Shown here: positions 26,061-35,804 of the stretch, in pieces | How positions within the stretch are numbered: position 1 is the first letter of the stretch | How the letters are laid out: each line of letters opens with the position of its first letter | NCBI GenBank assembly: GCA_016208305.1 | Contig: JACQYI010000006.1 | Span: 496,001 to 560,000, forward strand | Source of the DNA: Oscillatoriophycideae cyanobacterium NC_groundwater_1537_Pr4_S-0.65um_50_18 | Lineage (GTDB): Bacteria > Cyanobacteriota > Cyanobacteriia > Elainellales > Elainellaceae | Direction: 5' to 3' | DNA: 64,000 bases | Made by a program: the position numbers and the translations under genes | The notes under the pieces: generated by a model | Told to the model about the DNA's origin: nothing | Databases searched by the model: none | What the model saw: the letters and a program-made list of their open reading frames with translations, nothing else

Positions 26061-26702
26061 ATGACATTTTCCTCATCTGTCGCCGTTCGTGAGCTTCCCC
26101 TTTTTCCACTGTCTGAAGTAGTCCTGTTTCCTGGTAGCCAGCTTCCCCTACAAATCTTTGAGCCTCGTTATCGCATCATGATGAATACCATCTTGCAAAG
26201 CGATGGCCGCTTCGGAGTCTTGATGGTTGATCCCGCACAAGGACGTATCGCCAATGTAGGTTGCTGTGCTGAAGTAGTACAGCATCAGCGGCTGCCTGAC
26301 GATCGCATGAAGATCTTGACGTTAGGACAGCAACGTTTTCGGGTTTTAGAGTATGTCCGTGAAAAGCCCTATTATGTAGGACTTGTTGAGTGGGTTGAAG
26401 ACCAGCCAACAGATCGAAATCTAAGCCAACTGGCGGGTGAAGTTGATCAACTCTTACGGGATGTTGTACATCTGTCAACTAAGCTCACGGGTCAGGAGAT
26501 TGTTTTGCCTGATGATGTGCCCGAACTGCCTGTAGAACTCTCTTACTGGGTTGCTGGTAATTTGCATGGTGTTGCCCTTGAGCAGCAAATTTTACTCGAA
26601 ATGCAGGATACTGCTGCGCGGTTAGAGCGCGAGTCTGAGATTCTCACCTCAACCCGTAATCACTTGGCAGCACGAACAGCTCTCAAAGGCGTATTTGAGT
26701 GA
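26061..26702 (+). CDS. LON substrate-binding-domain protein
   Basis: A 213-residue protein that looks like the N-terminal substrate-binding domain of Lon protease without protease or ATPase parts. It begins VRELPLFPLSEVVLFPGSQLPLQIFEPRY, the hallmark of the family, and continues with DGRFGVL and a C-terminal helical part. It probably binds unfolded or specific proteins; the exact role is unknown. It follows the str operon but has its own gap of 277 bases, including the terminator. It converges with pheA, 25 bases away. Confidence 0.85.
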   Translation: MTFSSSVAVRELPLFPLSEVVLFPGSQLPLQIFEPRYRIMMNTILQSDGRFGVLMVDPAQGRIANVGCCAEVVQHQRLPDDRMKILTLGQQRFRVLEYVREKPYYVGLVEWVEDQPTDRNLSQLAGEVDQLLRDVVHLSTKLTGQEIVLPDDVPELPVELSYWVAGNLHGVALEQQILLEMQDTAARLERESEILTSTRNHLAARTALKGVFE

Positions 26703-26727
26703 TACTCTGGGCGAGAGCTGACATAGA

Positions 26728-27606
26728 TCAACCTTCTGGGCGGGAGCTAGAAGTAGGTAAAGCCTCGCCTATCGGTAAAACATCGTAGCTGCCTAATATT
26801 TTGATGGTTTCTGTGCAGGTTCGCAGTTCTGCGAGAGCCGACTGAGCTTTGGCAGACTGTAAATCGGTTTCCAAATCAACAAAGAATAAATAATCGCCTA
26901 GCGATCGCTTAGTCGGTCGAGATTCAATGCGGCTCATATTGATTTGACGCTCGGCAAAGATTTGCAGCGGTTTCACCAGAGCGCCTGGCGTATTGGCAGG
27001 CAGGCTAAACGCCAGAGAAGTTTGGCTGCCATTTTCGGGCGGTTTCAGGCTCAACACCCAAAAGCGAGTGCAGTTATCAGGATGATCGTTGATCGGGTAA
27101 GCCAAAATAGGGAGGTCATAAAGCTGTGCTGCTCGCTGCGAAGAGATGGCTCCTGCTTGCGGGTTATCTCTCAGATACTGTAGGGCTTCTGTTGTTGAAT
27201 TGGTAGGCACAAGCGAAACAGAGGGCAAAAATCGCTCAAGCCACATCTGGCACTGCGCTAAAGCCTGTGGATGGGAGTAAACAACCTCGATCGCGTCTAT
27301 AGCTGTAGCCATAGATAGCAAAGCATGGGCAATTGGCAGAGTTAAAGCCTGCTGGATATGCAGATGATCCAACTGCCAGAGCGTATCGAGCGTAACTGTG
27401 ACACTGCCTTCAATAGAATTCTCAACGGGAACAACCGCTATCTGAGCTTTGCCGTCAGCAGTGGCGCGAATAGCCTGGGCAATGCTGGCATAGGGGTAGA
27501 GCGTCGAAATTTGGCCTGTTGCTGTCTGGAGCCACTTGGCATAGGCAAGAGCAGCACTTTCGGCATAAGTTCCAGCAGGGCCTAAATGAGCGATCGATAT
27601 TTCCAT
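26728..27606 (-). CDS. pheA: Prephenate dehydratase
   Basis: Converts prephenate to phenylpyruvate in phenylalanine synthesis. The 292 residues form a stand-alone dehydratase with no fused chorismate mutase. Signatures: HLGPAGTYAESAAL, VVPVENSIEGSV, YSHPQALAQC and the catalytic TRF triad (180-182). The C-terminal ACT domain begins near 196, and its ESRP phenylalanine-binding motif (228-231) is intact, so feedback inhibition by phenylalanine is expected. The family's GALV-type motif is present as GALVKPL near 208. Confidence 0.95.
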   Translation of the reverse strand: MEISIAHLGPAGTYAESAALAYAKWLQTATGQISTLYPYASIAQAIRATADGKAQIAVVPVENSIEGSVTVTLDTLWQLDHLHIQQALTLPIAHALLSMATAIDAIEVVYSHPQALAQCQMWLERFLPSVSLVPTNSTTEALQYLRDNPQAGAISSQRAAQLYDLPILAYPINDHPDNCTRFWVLSLKPPENGSQTSLAFSLPANTPGALVKPLQIFAERQINMSRIESRPTKRSLGDYLFFVDLETDLQSAKAQSALAELRTCTETIKILGSYDVLPIGEALPTSSSRPEG

Positions 27607-27898
27607 AGAGTTGAAGCTATTAATGAACCTTAGAGAACTGTGCCTTAGATTGAAACATTCCCTTATTTAGAGACCTGTAGTTTAGAGACCTGTAGAAGCG
27701 TCTTGAAACTTAAATTTTGTATTGTCAAGGTAGATTCCTTGGAAAAAATGTAAAATTTAGTTAACCGCTTCAGGGTAGCCCTTAAAAAGTAATGAATGTA
27801 TTAATTTTCTATTGCATCAGCAAGTCTCCTGCAACAGAAAACTGTTACTTGAATATCACGGCCCGCTTTAGCACCTAGATGATGATGGTAAGCCCAGT

Positions 27899-28492
27899 AT
27901 GTCCACCTGTTTTTCTGCTTCGCAATCTGTTGAACTGATTGTTCCAGAACAGCCCATCCCTATTCAACACTATTTACGGCAGCCCCAGCGCCTCATCCAA
28001 TCTCTAGTTGATTCGAGTCGGGTAGAGCAGCTAGGGACTGATTTATTTCGGCTCAAGATGCGCCCTCTGAGTTTCCTCACGCTCAGCATCCAGCCCACCG
28101 TAGATATGCGAGTTTGGTCAGAAGCTGATGGATCGATTCGATTAGAGTCTACTGCCTGTGAAATTCGCGGTATCGAGTATATCAATCAGCGCTTTGGCCT
28201 TAACCTTGTCGGACAGCTTACGCCTTCAGTCGAAAATGGCGTTACTTATCTCAAGGGCAAAGCAGATTTGCAGGTGCAAGTCGATATGCCCCCGCCCCTG
28301 TGGCTTACCCCTAAGCCAATCCTGGAAGCCACCGGCAATGGACTGCTGTACAGCGTATTGCTCACAATTAAACAGCGACTAATGCATCAGCTCTTATTAG
28401 ATTATCGCCAATGGGCCGTAACTCAAGTCCAAGATGCTGAACCGCTCATGGCTGATCCAGCCCTACTATCTTCCAATAGTCCGATCGCGTGA
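27899..28492 (+). CDS. DUF1997 family protein
   Basis: A 197-residue soluble protein of a family found in cyanobacteria and plastids, function unknown. Visible features are PIQHYLRQPQRLIQSLVDSSRVE, FRLKMRPLSFLTLSIQPTVDMRVW and RFGLNLVGQL, consistent with a lipid-binding-like beta fold of the START/SRPBCC type (inference). It converges with rnhB, 36 bases away, and its location near pheA and rne is familiar from other cyanobacteria. Confidence 0.75.
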   Translation: MSTCFSASQSVELIVPEQPIPIQHYLRQPQRLIQSLVDSSRVEQLGTDLFRLKMRPLSFLTLSIQPTVDMRVWSEADGSIRLESTACEIRGIEYINQRFGLNLVGQLTPSVENGVTYLKGKADLQVQVDMPPPLWLTPKPILEATGNGLLYSVLLTIKQRLMHQLLLDYRQWAVTQVQDAEPLMADPALLSSNSPIA

Positions 28493-28528
28493 TGGTTCGA
28501 TCGCCTAGAGATCACCAGATTTAAAGAC

Positions 28529-29182
28529 TCAAATCAGTTGAGCCGCTAGTTGACAAGAGCTAAATGATCGGCGGTGTTGCGCAGAGATTCCTATCTCCTG
28601 CAACGCTGCACAGTGTTTTGCAGTGCCATATCCTTTATTGGCTCTCAGGTCATAACCCGGGTAACGAACCGCAAGACGTGTGATGAGTTCATCTCGCCAC
28701 ACCTTAGCAATAATACTAGCAGCGGCAATAGGCACTAGTTTTTGGTCGCCTTTGACGATCGTTTTTTGGGGAATAAGCAAGCCTGGAATCTTTTGGTTAC
28801 CATCTACCAGGCAAAACTCTGGCTGAGGATATAGCCGTTTTATAGCGCGCCTCATGGCCAAGAAAGTTGCCTGGAGGATATTGAAGCGATCGATTTCTTT
28901 GACAGAAGCCATGCCAATCTCACAAGCGATCGCCATCCCTTTAATCTCTTGCGCTAAATGTTTGCGGCGTGCTGCTGACAAAGATTTGCTATCTGCAATG
29001 CCTGCCTTTATCAGATGAGCATGGGCGGTGAGGGGCAAGATCACGGCAGCAGCAACGACGGGGCCAAACAGAGCACCCCGGCCCACTTCATCAATTCCTG
29101 CCACTCCCAAACCTTGCCCTTGAATATAGAATGGCTCACTGCCAAACACATCCGACAGCGCTAGAAAGTCAAGCTGTTTCAT
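28529..29182 (-). CDS. rnhB: Ribonuclease HII
   Basis: RNase HII removes ribonucleotides from DNA and cleaves RNA-DNA hybrids. The start at ATG 29182 gives 217 residues; a TTG directly abutting the rne stop (29200) is also possible. The catalytic acidic residues are visible in GIDEVGRGALFGPV (Asp, Glu), CLVDGNQ and AKVWRDELI. KHLAQEIKG and AASIIAKVWRD are family-typical. It is immediately downstream of rne on the same strand, so the two are probably co-transcribed. Confidence 0.95.
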   Translation of the reverse strand: MKQLDFLALSDVFGSEPFYIQGQGLGVAGIDEVGRGALFGPVVAAAVILPLTAHAHLIKAGIADSKSLSAARRKHLAQEIKGMAIACEIGMASVKEIDRFNILQATFLAMRRAIKRLYPQPEFCLVDGNQKIPGLLIPQKTIVKGDQKLVPIAAASIIAKVWRDELITRLAVRYPGYDLRANKGYGTAKHCAALQEIGISAQHRRSFSSCQLAAQLI

Positions 29183-29200
29183 AAGACGGCTTAAACTCAA

Positions 29201-31357
29201 TTAGCCTGCGTCTGTACTAGAGTCACCCGATAGAGAAACAGACGACCGACGGCGACGGCGACGGCGTGGGGCATCAGCATCAGGCGCTTGTTCTAAAACA
29301 TTCTCTGAAGGGTTGCTATCGGCTTCAGCATCTCGATTGCTTGGCTCAGCGTAGGTTACAGCTAAAGGAAAATCGTCTCTGGATATCTCAGCAAGCGGTT
29401 CTGTTGCAAAATCTTCTGTATCCGAGAAGTCTTCATCCAGTTCTTCCGCATCGGGCACTTCTGACGTAGCAGCAGTCAGTGAAACGCTAGGAGAACGAAC
29501 GCTTTGTCCTGGTAATGTTACAGAAATAATGGCAGATTTGGGATCTTTGACTGTCTCTGTTGCCAAGACCATAGGCGAAATCCCCATGAGCGCATAGATT
29601 TCTTGCTCCTCAGGGGTCATCTCTACTGAAATCACTTGAGGCGGTTCAGCAGGAGGTTTCTCACGTCTCGCTGTCCGTCCACGCTCAGGTTTTTCAGGCC
29701 GAGCCTCCCTGACATTGCGCGGCGCAGGGGTAGGTTCTTCAATGACAGGTGCCGGATCGTCTTCTGCTTCAATGTCCGATTTAAGTGCTGGAACAGCACT
29801 CCCACGCATGACAGGTTCACCCACCTTAAGGCGCGTTCGGCGGCGACGACGACTATCTTTGCCCCGCTCTTGGTAGTTAGGATGATTGGTTAAATCTAGC
29901 TCCTGCAAATCAGCCGATGGATCAAGGTCGAGTGTTTCTGAGTCATATCCTGCGCGTTCGCTTCCTGCGCGTTCGCCCGATCTGTCGACAGATCGGTCAC
30001 TCGATCGATCGACAGATCGGTCAACTGGCCTTTCCCAATTCTCTCGCAGAGCCGGAACGCGAGATTCTGAAGGAGATGATGTCCGCAGGGCTTCTAGCGG
30101 CTCTGGTGTCTCATGGGCTAGCTCACCTGGAAGATGAACAATCAGCCCTGAACCGCTACAGGTTTGGCAAGGACGACCAAATAACTCATAGATATTTTGC
30201 CCTTGGCGTTTGCGCGTCAGTTCGACTAGCCCTAATTCAGTCAGTTGGGCAATTTGAGGCCGAGCTTTGTCCGATCGCAACGCTTTATTGAACTGCTCTA
30301 AGACTTGAAGCTGGTCACGGCGAGCATCCATGTCAATAAAGTCAACAATAATCACTCCGGCAATGTTGCGCAGTCGGAGCTGTCGAGCAATTTCGGTCGC
30401 AGCTTCAGAGTTAGTCCACAAGACCGTTTCGCGAGCTGTTGCAGACCTTGTGAAAGACCCTGAGTTAACATCTATGACAGTCAGCGCTTCGGTGCGTTCA
30501 ATCACAATGTAACCGCCAGAGGGTAGGTCTACACGGGGCTTAAGCGCCTCACGAATGGCAGCGTTGACTCGAAAATACTCTAGGATGGGCAGGCGATCGC
30601 GGTGATGATCAACCAAGACTCCTTGCGGCGTTTTACCCCCGCTCCAGTTGACCAAGTGCTGTTTAACGCGCTTCAGCCCTGTATGGGAGTCAACAACAAT
30701 GCGATTGACATCAGTGCTGTAGACATCTCGTAAAACGCGCTGAATGAAGTCATCATCTCGATTAAGCAGGCTAGGAGGGCGGGTCGTCATCGCCTCTTGC
30801 TGAATGTTCTCCCACTGCTTTTGCAAGGTTTCGAGGTCTTCAATAATAGCCTCTTCAGGCATACCTTCGGCTTCAGTTCGCACCAGCAACCCCATCCCGG
30901 CGGGCTTGATCAAGATGGCAAGTGCCCGCAGACGGTTGCGTTCAGCCTCACTACGGATGCGCCGAGACAGGTTGACCCCTCGACCAAAGGGCATTAAGAC
31001 TAGATAACGACCTGGTAAACTAATATTTCCGGTGAGCCTAGGGCCTTTATTCCCTGTCGGCTCCTTCATAATCTGTACGAGAACTTTCTGCTGAGGCGCT
31101 AGTAGCTCAGTAATGGAACCTGCCGACTTTCTTAATCGGACTGGGCCTAAGTCAGTGACATGGATAAATCCGTTGCGTTCGCTATCTCCAATATTGACAA
31201 AGGCAGCATCAATTCCCGGCAAAACGTTCTCAACAATTCCGAGGTAGATGTCGCTGACCTGATGATTACCTTTTGCAACGATGAGTTCTTGAATTTGATC
31301 TTCTGAAAAAACAGCCGCAATCCGGTGCTGCTCGGCGATAATAATTTGCTTCGACAT
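29201..31357 (-). CDS. rne: Ribonuclease E/G, cyanobacterial type
   Basis: RNase E is the main endonuclease of mRNA decay and rRNA maturation. Residues 1 to about 410 are the catalytic half: the S1-like RNA-binding part (35-110), catalytic Asp296 (VIDVNSGSF) and Asp339 (VDFIDMD), and the zinc-link CQTC (397-400) that joins the dimer. The rest is a disordered, basic linker with VDRSVDRSSDRSVDRS-like repeats (about 434-450). The tail ends with RRRRRRR, the arginine-rich motif reported to bind PNPase in cyanobacteria. The 609 bases upstream have no supported gene and probably include a long 5-prime leader. Confidence 0.95.
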   Translation of the reverse strand: MSKQIIIAEQHRIAAVFSEDQIQELIVAKGNHQVSDIYLGIVENVLPGIDAAFVNIGDSERNGFIHVTDLGPVRLRKSAGSITELLAPQQKVLVQIMKEPTGNKGPRLTGNISLPGRYLVLMPFGRGVNLSRRIRSEAERNRLRALAILIKPAGMGLLVRTEAEGMPEEAIIEDLETLQKQWENIQQEAMTTRPPSLLNRDDDFIQRVLRDVYSTDVNRIVVDSHTGLKRVKQHLVNWSGGKTPQGVLVDHHRDRLPILEYFRVNAAIREALKPRVDLPSGGYIVIERTEALTVIDVNSGSFTRSATARETVLWTNSEAATEIARQLRLRNIAGVIIVDFIDMDARRDQLQVLEQFNKALRSDKARPQIAQLTELGLVELTRKRQGQNIYELFGRPCQTCSGSGLIVHLPGELAHETPEPLEALRTSSPSESRVPALRENWERPVDRSVDRSSDRSVDRSGERAGSERAGYDSETLDLDPSADLQELDLTNHPNYQERGKDSRRRRRTRLKVGEPVMRGSAVPALKSDIEAEDDPAPVIEEPTPAPRNVREARPEKPERGRTARREKPPAEPPQVISVEMTPEEQEIYALMGISPMVLATETVKDPKSAIISVTLPGQSVRSPSVSLTAATSEVPDAEELDEDFSDTEDFATEPLAEISRDDFPLAVTYAEPSNRDAEADSNPSENVLEQAPDADAPRRRRRRRSSVSLSGDSSTDAG

Positions 31358-31966
31358 GCAATTTCCTCAAAAACGGTCAGTCCCAGGGGCAATGGCTTCA
31401 TCTGTGCCGTCTGTGCTGGACTTAAGCTTGGGTGGGTGAAAGTTTGACATGATGTGTAAAAGCCACAGAGCGAAACTATCTGAAGTGGATGCTTAGATAG
31501 ATCAAGCTCTGGATAAAAGCGATCTCATCGCCACCCCTAGCTGCATGTGCCAACCAGAAGGATGCGAGAGGAGACAGTTGAATGAACAACCCATCACTAA
31601 CATTTCGATAGGCATCTTCCACAGGAGACAGACACCCAGCGATCGAAAGTAAGTCAAAAGCTTTGCTGAAGCAGACCTGGATCAGCACATAGTGCCGATT
31701 TAACCACTGGCAACCTGAGAGACGCTAGTCTGCTACGGCTTCTCTATGATGAGAATTATAGCGTGGAGAATCAGGTCCGCCATTAGTATTGGTGAATATT
31801 TTGTAAAAGTTCCAAATTTGCTACCCCGCCACAAGGGACGGGGTAAGCAAATCTTCTTCTCGCAGCAATTTTCAAATAGCTTTCAAATAGCCAAATGATT
31901 CAGCTGGGACGACTCTCTCATGCTCTCACTGTAAACTTTCACTCCCCAGCAGAGAATGTATCCCTG
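31358..31966. other. Probable rne leader and promoter region
   Basis: This 609-base stretch lies upstream of rne and downstream of the aminotransferase gene. In Synechocystis, rne has a long 5-prime leader through which the enzyme controls its own message. A similar leader fits here, and the AT-rich parts near 31790-31830 could be cleavage sites (inference). A 70-codon frame at 31476-31688 has no support. Confidence 0.5.
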
Positions 31967-33100
31967 TTAGACCAAGCAATCCTTCAAGGTATGAACCACT
32001 TGCTCTTGTTGCATTGCCGAGAGTTCTGGGAACATGGGTAAACTGAGCACTTGCTGAGCCATTTGTTCGGAAACAGGCAAATCGCCAGATGCATAACCTA
32101 AATCGGCGTAGACGGGCTGAAGATGCAGAGGGTAAGGGTAGTAAACCATAGAGCCTACGCCCTGCTGCTGAAGCTGTTGGCGGACTCGATCGCGCAAGCC
32201 GCTACCTTGCTCAGATGCGTTAGGCAAAACCCGGATCGTGTACTGGTTCCAAACGCTCACGCCACCTGTAATTGCTTGAGGCGTTACCACTCCAGGCAAG
32301 GGTTGCAGCATTTGACAATAGCGATCGGCAATGGCTTGGCGTTGAGCATTCCAATCGTCCAGATGGCGCAGTTTAATACTCAAAATTGCAGCTTGCAGGG
32401 CATCTAGGCGGCTATTTACTCCAATCGCTTCGCAGGTATAGCGTTGCCGCTGCCCATGATCTCGCAGCATACGCAGCTTGGCAGCGATTGCGGCATCATT
32501 AGTGGTTGCTGCTCCACCATCGCCGCAGGCTCCCAAGTTTTTAGTAGGGTAAAAGCTAAAGCAGCCAATATGCCCAATGCTACCCAGTTTTGTGCCTTGC
32601 CAAGTCGCTCCTGTAGACTGGGCGCAATCTTCAATCACCCATAGGTTGTGAGAGTGCGCGATCGCCATCAGCCGAGTCATATCGATGGGCTGCCCAAACA
32701 GATGTACTGGAATAATGGCCTTCGTCCGCGGTGTGATAGCCGCCTCAATCTGGTCAAGATCTAAATTAAAGGTTTGGGCATCAATGTCTGTGAAAACAGG
32801 CTTAGCCCCTACAGCACTAATCACGCCTGCCGTTGAGATAAAGGTAAAAGGTGAGGTAATGACCTCGTCGCCAGCTCCAATATCGAGCGATCGCAGGGCT
32901 AAAAACAGGGCATCCGTTCCAGAATTACAGCCGACGCAGGAGCTTGTGCCAATGTACTGGGCAAACTGCTGCTCAAACTGCTCTACCGATGCGCCGCCAA
33001 TATAACGACCCGAAGCCAAGATAGCTAAGGCAGCAGCGCTAACCTCTTCACCAATCAGCTTAAATTGTTCGTTGAGATCGAAAGGGGGGATGAAATTCAC
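31967..33100 (-). CDS. DegT/DnrJ/EryC1/StrS aminotransferase
   Basis: A PLP-dependent sugar aminotransferase, probably making an amino sugar for a cell-surface glycan. Starting at GTG 33100, which matches the family start (NFIPPFDLNEQF), it has 377 residues. Signatures: GCNSGTDALFLALRSL, GDEVITSPFTFISTA, VIEDCAQSTGA (Asp binding the pyridine N) and SFYPTKNLGACGDGG, with the PLP lysine near residue 187. No other sugar-nucleotide genes are next to it. A longer TTG start at 33115 is possible. Confidence 0.85.
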   Translation of the reverse strand: MNFIPPFDLNEQFKLIGEEVSAAALAILASGRYIGGASVEQFEQQFAQYIGTSSCVGCNSGTDALFLALRSLDIGAGDEVITSPFTFISTAGVISAVGAKPVFTDIDAQTFNLDLDQIEAAITPRTKAIIPVHLFGQPIDMTRLMAIAHSHNLWVIEDCAQSTGATWQGTKLGSIGHIGCFSFYPTKNLGACGDGGAATTNDAAIAAKLRMLRDHGQRQRYTCEAIGVNSRLDALQAAILSIKLRHLDDWNAQRQAIADRYCQMLQPLPGVVTPQAITGGVSVWNQYTIRVLPNASEQGSGLRDRVRQQLQQQGVGSMVYYPYPLHLQPVYADLGYASGDLPVSEQMAQQVLSLPMFPELSAMQQEQVVHTLKDCLV

Positions 33101-33624
33101 TCTCTTACACCACAAAAGTCTTGCTTATTACGATCGAAACAGCATTATCTTCTCTCATCTCTCTAGAATGATGAAGCCCCACTAGAGTTTCTTCGTCAGA
33201 AGATCAACAGGGTGCCTGCAACTTTTGTCTCGTTTTGCCTGTCCTGATCTCTAGAAAAAGCCAGGGAAATTGAAGAGGGTAGTGGGCGATACTATCGAGC
33301 CATTGTCCGTTTTTGAGAATTTGAAGAACAGGTGTTTTGGAGAATTGTGTCTAGCAGCCTTTAAGATCGAGACTTAAGCTGGAGGCAAGTTGCCATCCTT
33401 AGAACTCTTGCTAGAGGATGATAGCCAGGGCTGGCAGAGCCTATGTCTGAGTCGTGTCAGCCCGATGCTTCAGCCCAATATTCAAATTTGCAGGGGTTCC
33501 ATTGTAAAGAAAAATTGCAAAGCGTAACGCGTTGGCGCAAAGAAATGGGACGTGGTATGTCTGCGCAAACTTCGCTACTCTGGTCATAGATTTTTTAAGA
33601 ATTGCGGTTAATGAGATCGGATTT
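33101..33624. other. Gene-free divergent region
   Basis: About 520 bases lie between the aminotransferase (minus) and the TonB-like gene (plus). It is AT-rich with several runs of TCTT. I see no supported ORF or strong promoter. A possible start at 33532 of the TonB-like gene would shorten it. Confidence 0.35.
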
Positions 33625-34740
33625 ATGCCAGCTTTAGAAACCAAGGCGCTTCCCTCAACACTTTATCGACTTTCGCAAAACTCCTCAGCGATCGCTGCAA
33701 TGGCTTCTCTAGGCGTACATGCCTTGATGTTTGCGCTGCTGCCTCTGTTGCCGAGCGCAGTTTTAGATACGGGAGAACCAGAAATTAAGCAATCGGTAGA
33801 AGTCGTAGAGTTAACGCCTACGGAAGAAAGCCGTCTACCCGAAATTTCTAATTCGCTGATAGAGCTACCGCCGATCGCGCAGCAACCTCTGCCATCTCAG
33901 TTCAATTATTCGCTCAATCCTCTGCCTGATCCATCAACGCTGGAACTGCCTCCTTATACGGGATACCCCTCGACCAGCACATCCTCTGATCCCATTCGCG
34001 ATTTTCTTCGGCAATACTCTACGGCTGAGCCACTACCTGTCTCACCCTATCCGCCTGCGCCACCGTCAACGCCCCCCGCTCCATCACAGCCTGCCATCCC
34101 TTCTTCGACCCCTACGGGAGACCGTCCTCAGCCCAGTCCTTCTGCCTCTCCAAATAGTCCGCAGGCCACACCCTCAACTCCTAGCTCGACAGCAGCAGCC
34201 CAACCTGAAACAAGCCAGCCTCAACCGCGATCGATTGACGAGATCCGTCAGGCACAGACCGACAGAATTCGCCAGCGCCGAGAAGAAATTTCCCAGCTAG
34301 CCACTGACGATACAGGCATTGGCAATGGAGCCATTTCCGCCAATCTGAGCACTTGGTCAGAGGTGGCAGGGGCTTGGCTTGACGGTGATGCACAGAAATT
34401 TAATCAAATTAATTTTAAGGAACCGATAGAAGTTGAGGCGGTTTACCCAGAAGCAGCCTGCCCCTTACAAGCCGATTTGCCAGCCGAGCAGTTGCCCTGG
34501 GTTGGGGTGCTCGTAGATGCGGATGGCAAAGTTGTCAATGAAACGGGAAAGCGGCCTCAAATTCTACGCGGCTCTAAATATCGAATCTTTAACCGACAGG
34601 CCATCGAAGATGCGATCGCGCATCGCTTTGAGGCAACAGGCGAGAAAGAAGCCTATGTGCTTCAGTTGAACTACGACTACAAGCCAGAAGCTTGCCCCGC
34701 GCAAACGCCTAGCCCACAGCCTCAGAACTCTCCAAGCTAG
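33625..34740 (+). CDS. TonB-like protein with a proline-rich linker
   Basis: A protein of about 371 residues from ATG 33625 (a longer frame opens at 33532). Near the N-terminus is one membrane helix (ASLGVHALMFALLPLLP). Next comes a long Pro/Ser/Thr-rich linker (about residues 100-200), then a helical segment DEIRQAQTDRIRQRREEI. The C-terminal domain has EVEAVYPEAACPLQADLP, GVLVDADGKV and EACPAQTP, resembling the C-terminal domains of cyanobacterial TonB-like proteins. It may transmit energy to outer-membrane transporters, but no ExbB/ExbD genes are adjacent. Confidence 0.6.
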   Translation: MPALETKALPSTLYRLSQNSSAIAAMASLGVHALMFALLPLLPSAVLDTGEPEIKQSVEVVELTPTEESRLPEISNSLIELPPIAQQPLPSQFNYSLNPLPDPSTLELPPYTGYPSTSTSSDPIRDFLRQYSTAEPLPVSPYPPAPPSTPPAPSQPAIPSSTPTGDRPQPSPSASPNSPQATPSTPSSTAAAQPETSQPQPRSIDEIRQAQTDRIRQRREEISQLATDDTGIGNGAISANLSTWSEVAGAWLDGDAQKFNQINFKEPIEVEAVYPEAACPLQADLPAEQLPWVGVLVDADGKVVNETGKRPQILRGSKYRIFNRQAIEDAIAHRFEATGEKEAYVLQLNYDYKPEACPAQTPSPQPQNSPS

Positions 34741-34744
34741 GTTC

Positions 34745-34788
34745 AGGCATAATTTTTTTGAGGCACTCACTTCAAAAAAATTGTGCCT
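34745..34788. repeat. Inverted repeat downstream of the TonB-like gene
   Basis: AGGCA-AATTTTTTTGA (34745-34761) and TCAAAAAAATT-TGCCT (34772-34788) form a 17-base arm pair with one mismatch. It starts right after the stop at 34740 and contains a T run inside the stem, so it may act as a terminator. Confidence 0.5.
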
Positions 34789-34826
34789 AATTAAAGGTCT
34801 TCATAAAAATAGCTTGCAGAACTTTT

Positions 34827-34861
34827 TTTGAGAGAGTGGGGCGGAGGCACACTCTCTCAAA
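34827..34861. repeat. Perfect 12-base inverted repeat between convergent genes
   Basis: TTTGAGAGAGTG (34827-34838) pairs with CACTCTCTCAAA (34850-34861). It lies 11 bases beyond the stop of the TPR gene at 34872. It probably ends the minus-strand transcript, though the T run is on the far side. Confidence 0.5.
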
Positions 34862-34871
34862 TTTGCCATCT

Positions 34872-35804
34872 CTAAGGCGCTTCTGGACTTGCCTCTGCCG
34901 GGGCAGGACTAGCGGCTGGAGACGCTGCACCGGGAGATGCCTCCGATGGAGCGGCTGACGGGACAACGCTGGCTGCAGGGCTAGGCAACTGACCCGTCGC
35001 AAGTTGATTGATCTGATCTTTGTATTGCGCAGGCGCTAAAGCTGATGCAGAGGTAAACAGCGGTTGAGCTTCTTCATTTTTGCCCTGATCTTGCAGAACA
35101 AGCGCTTTACCCAGAACTGGACGAAAATCTTCTTTGTTGGCCTGAACCGCTTTGTCATAGACTGCCAGGGCCTCATCATAGCGCTGCTGAGTGGCATACA
35201 CCTGCCCCAGCAGCAACTGCACCGAAATCACGTCCACTGTGCCAGGTTTGGCTTTATTCGCTTCATCGGCAGACTTCAAAGTATCTTGCAGCAGCCCGAT
35301 CGCAGCTTCAGGGCGCTCTTGCTGCATTAGCAAGTCAGTTAAGCCTTTGAGGGCATTCATATCGCCGCGATTGGTTTCTAGCACAGTGCGATAGGCTTGG
35401 GCTGCGCCTTCGCGATCGCCCACCTGCTGTTTGGCTTGCGCCAGCAGCACGCTGTAATTGGATTGATCAGGATTGAGCTTTGCCAGTTTCTCTAGCGGCG
35501 CAATAATAGTTGTAATTTTGCTTGGATCAGTCCGACTTTGAGCAATGCGCGTATCGACCAGACCTCGCAACGCAATTTGGTTGTCTGGCTCTCTTTGCAG
35601 AACTAGCTCATAGCCTTTAGCCTGAGCTTCTAAATCTTCTTTGGGTGAGGCGCTAGGACTGAGGCTGGGCGAAGGAGAGCTGGCAACTGAACCTTTATTC
35701 TGAAGCGCCTCTGTAAAAGGCACAATTACTGAAACTCCCACAAAAGCAAGAGTGGCAATTGATAAAACTGCAATGACCACCCAACGATTCCGCTGCTTAG
35801 ACAC
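34872..35804 (-). CDS. TPR-repeat protein with an N-terminal membrane anchor
   Basis: A 310-residue protein. A membrane helix at about 9-31 (VVIAVLSIATLAFVGVSVIVPF) anchors it, with the rest probably outside the cytoplasm. A Ser/Pro linker follows, then about four to five tetratricopeptide repeats (for instance YSVLLAQAKQQVGDREGAAQAY, LLLGQVYATQQRYDEALAVY). The C-terminal 35 residues are an Ala/Pro/Ser low-complexity tail. TPR proteins act as assembly or scaffold platforms; the partner is unknown. It is divergent from the gene at 36362. Confidence 0.75.
   Translation of the reverse strand: MSKQRNRWVVIAVLSIATLAFVGVSVIVPFTEALQNKGSVASSPSPSLSPSASPKEDLEAQAKGYELVLQREPDNQIALRGLVDTRIAQSRTDPSKITTIIAPLEKLAKLNPDQSNYSVLLAQAKQQVGDREGAAQAYRTVLETNRGDMNALKGLTDLLMQQERPEAAIGLLQDTLKSADEANKAKPGTVDVISVQLLLGQVYATQQRYDEALAVYDKAVQANKEDFRPVLGKALVLQDQGKNEEAQPLFTSASALAPAQYKDQINQLATGQLPSPAASVVPSAAPSEASPGAASPAASPAPAEASPEAP

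Noticed and set aside
31476-31688. 70-codon minus-strand frame upstream of rne
   Set aside because: No ribosome binding site, cysteine- and hydrophobic-rich random-looking translation, and a place expected to be leader RNA.
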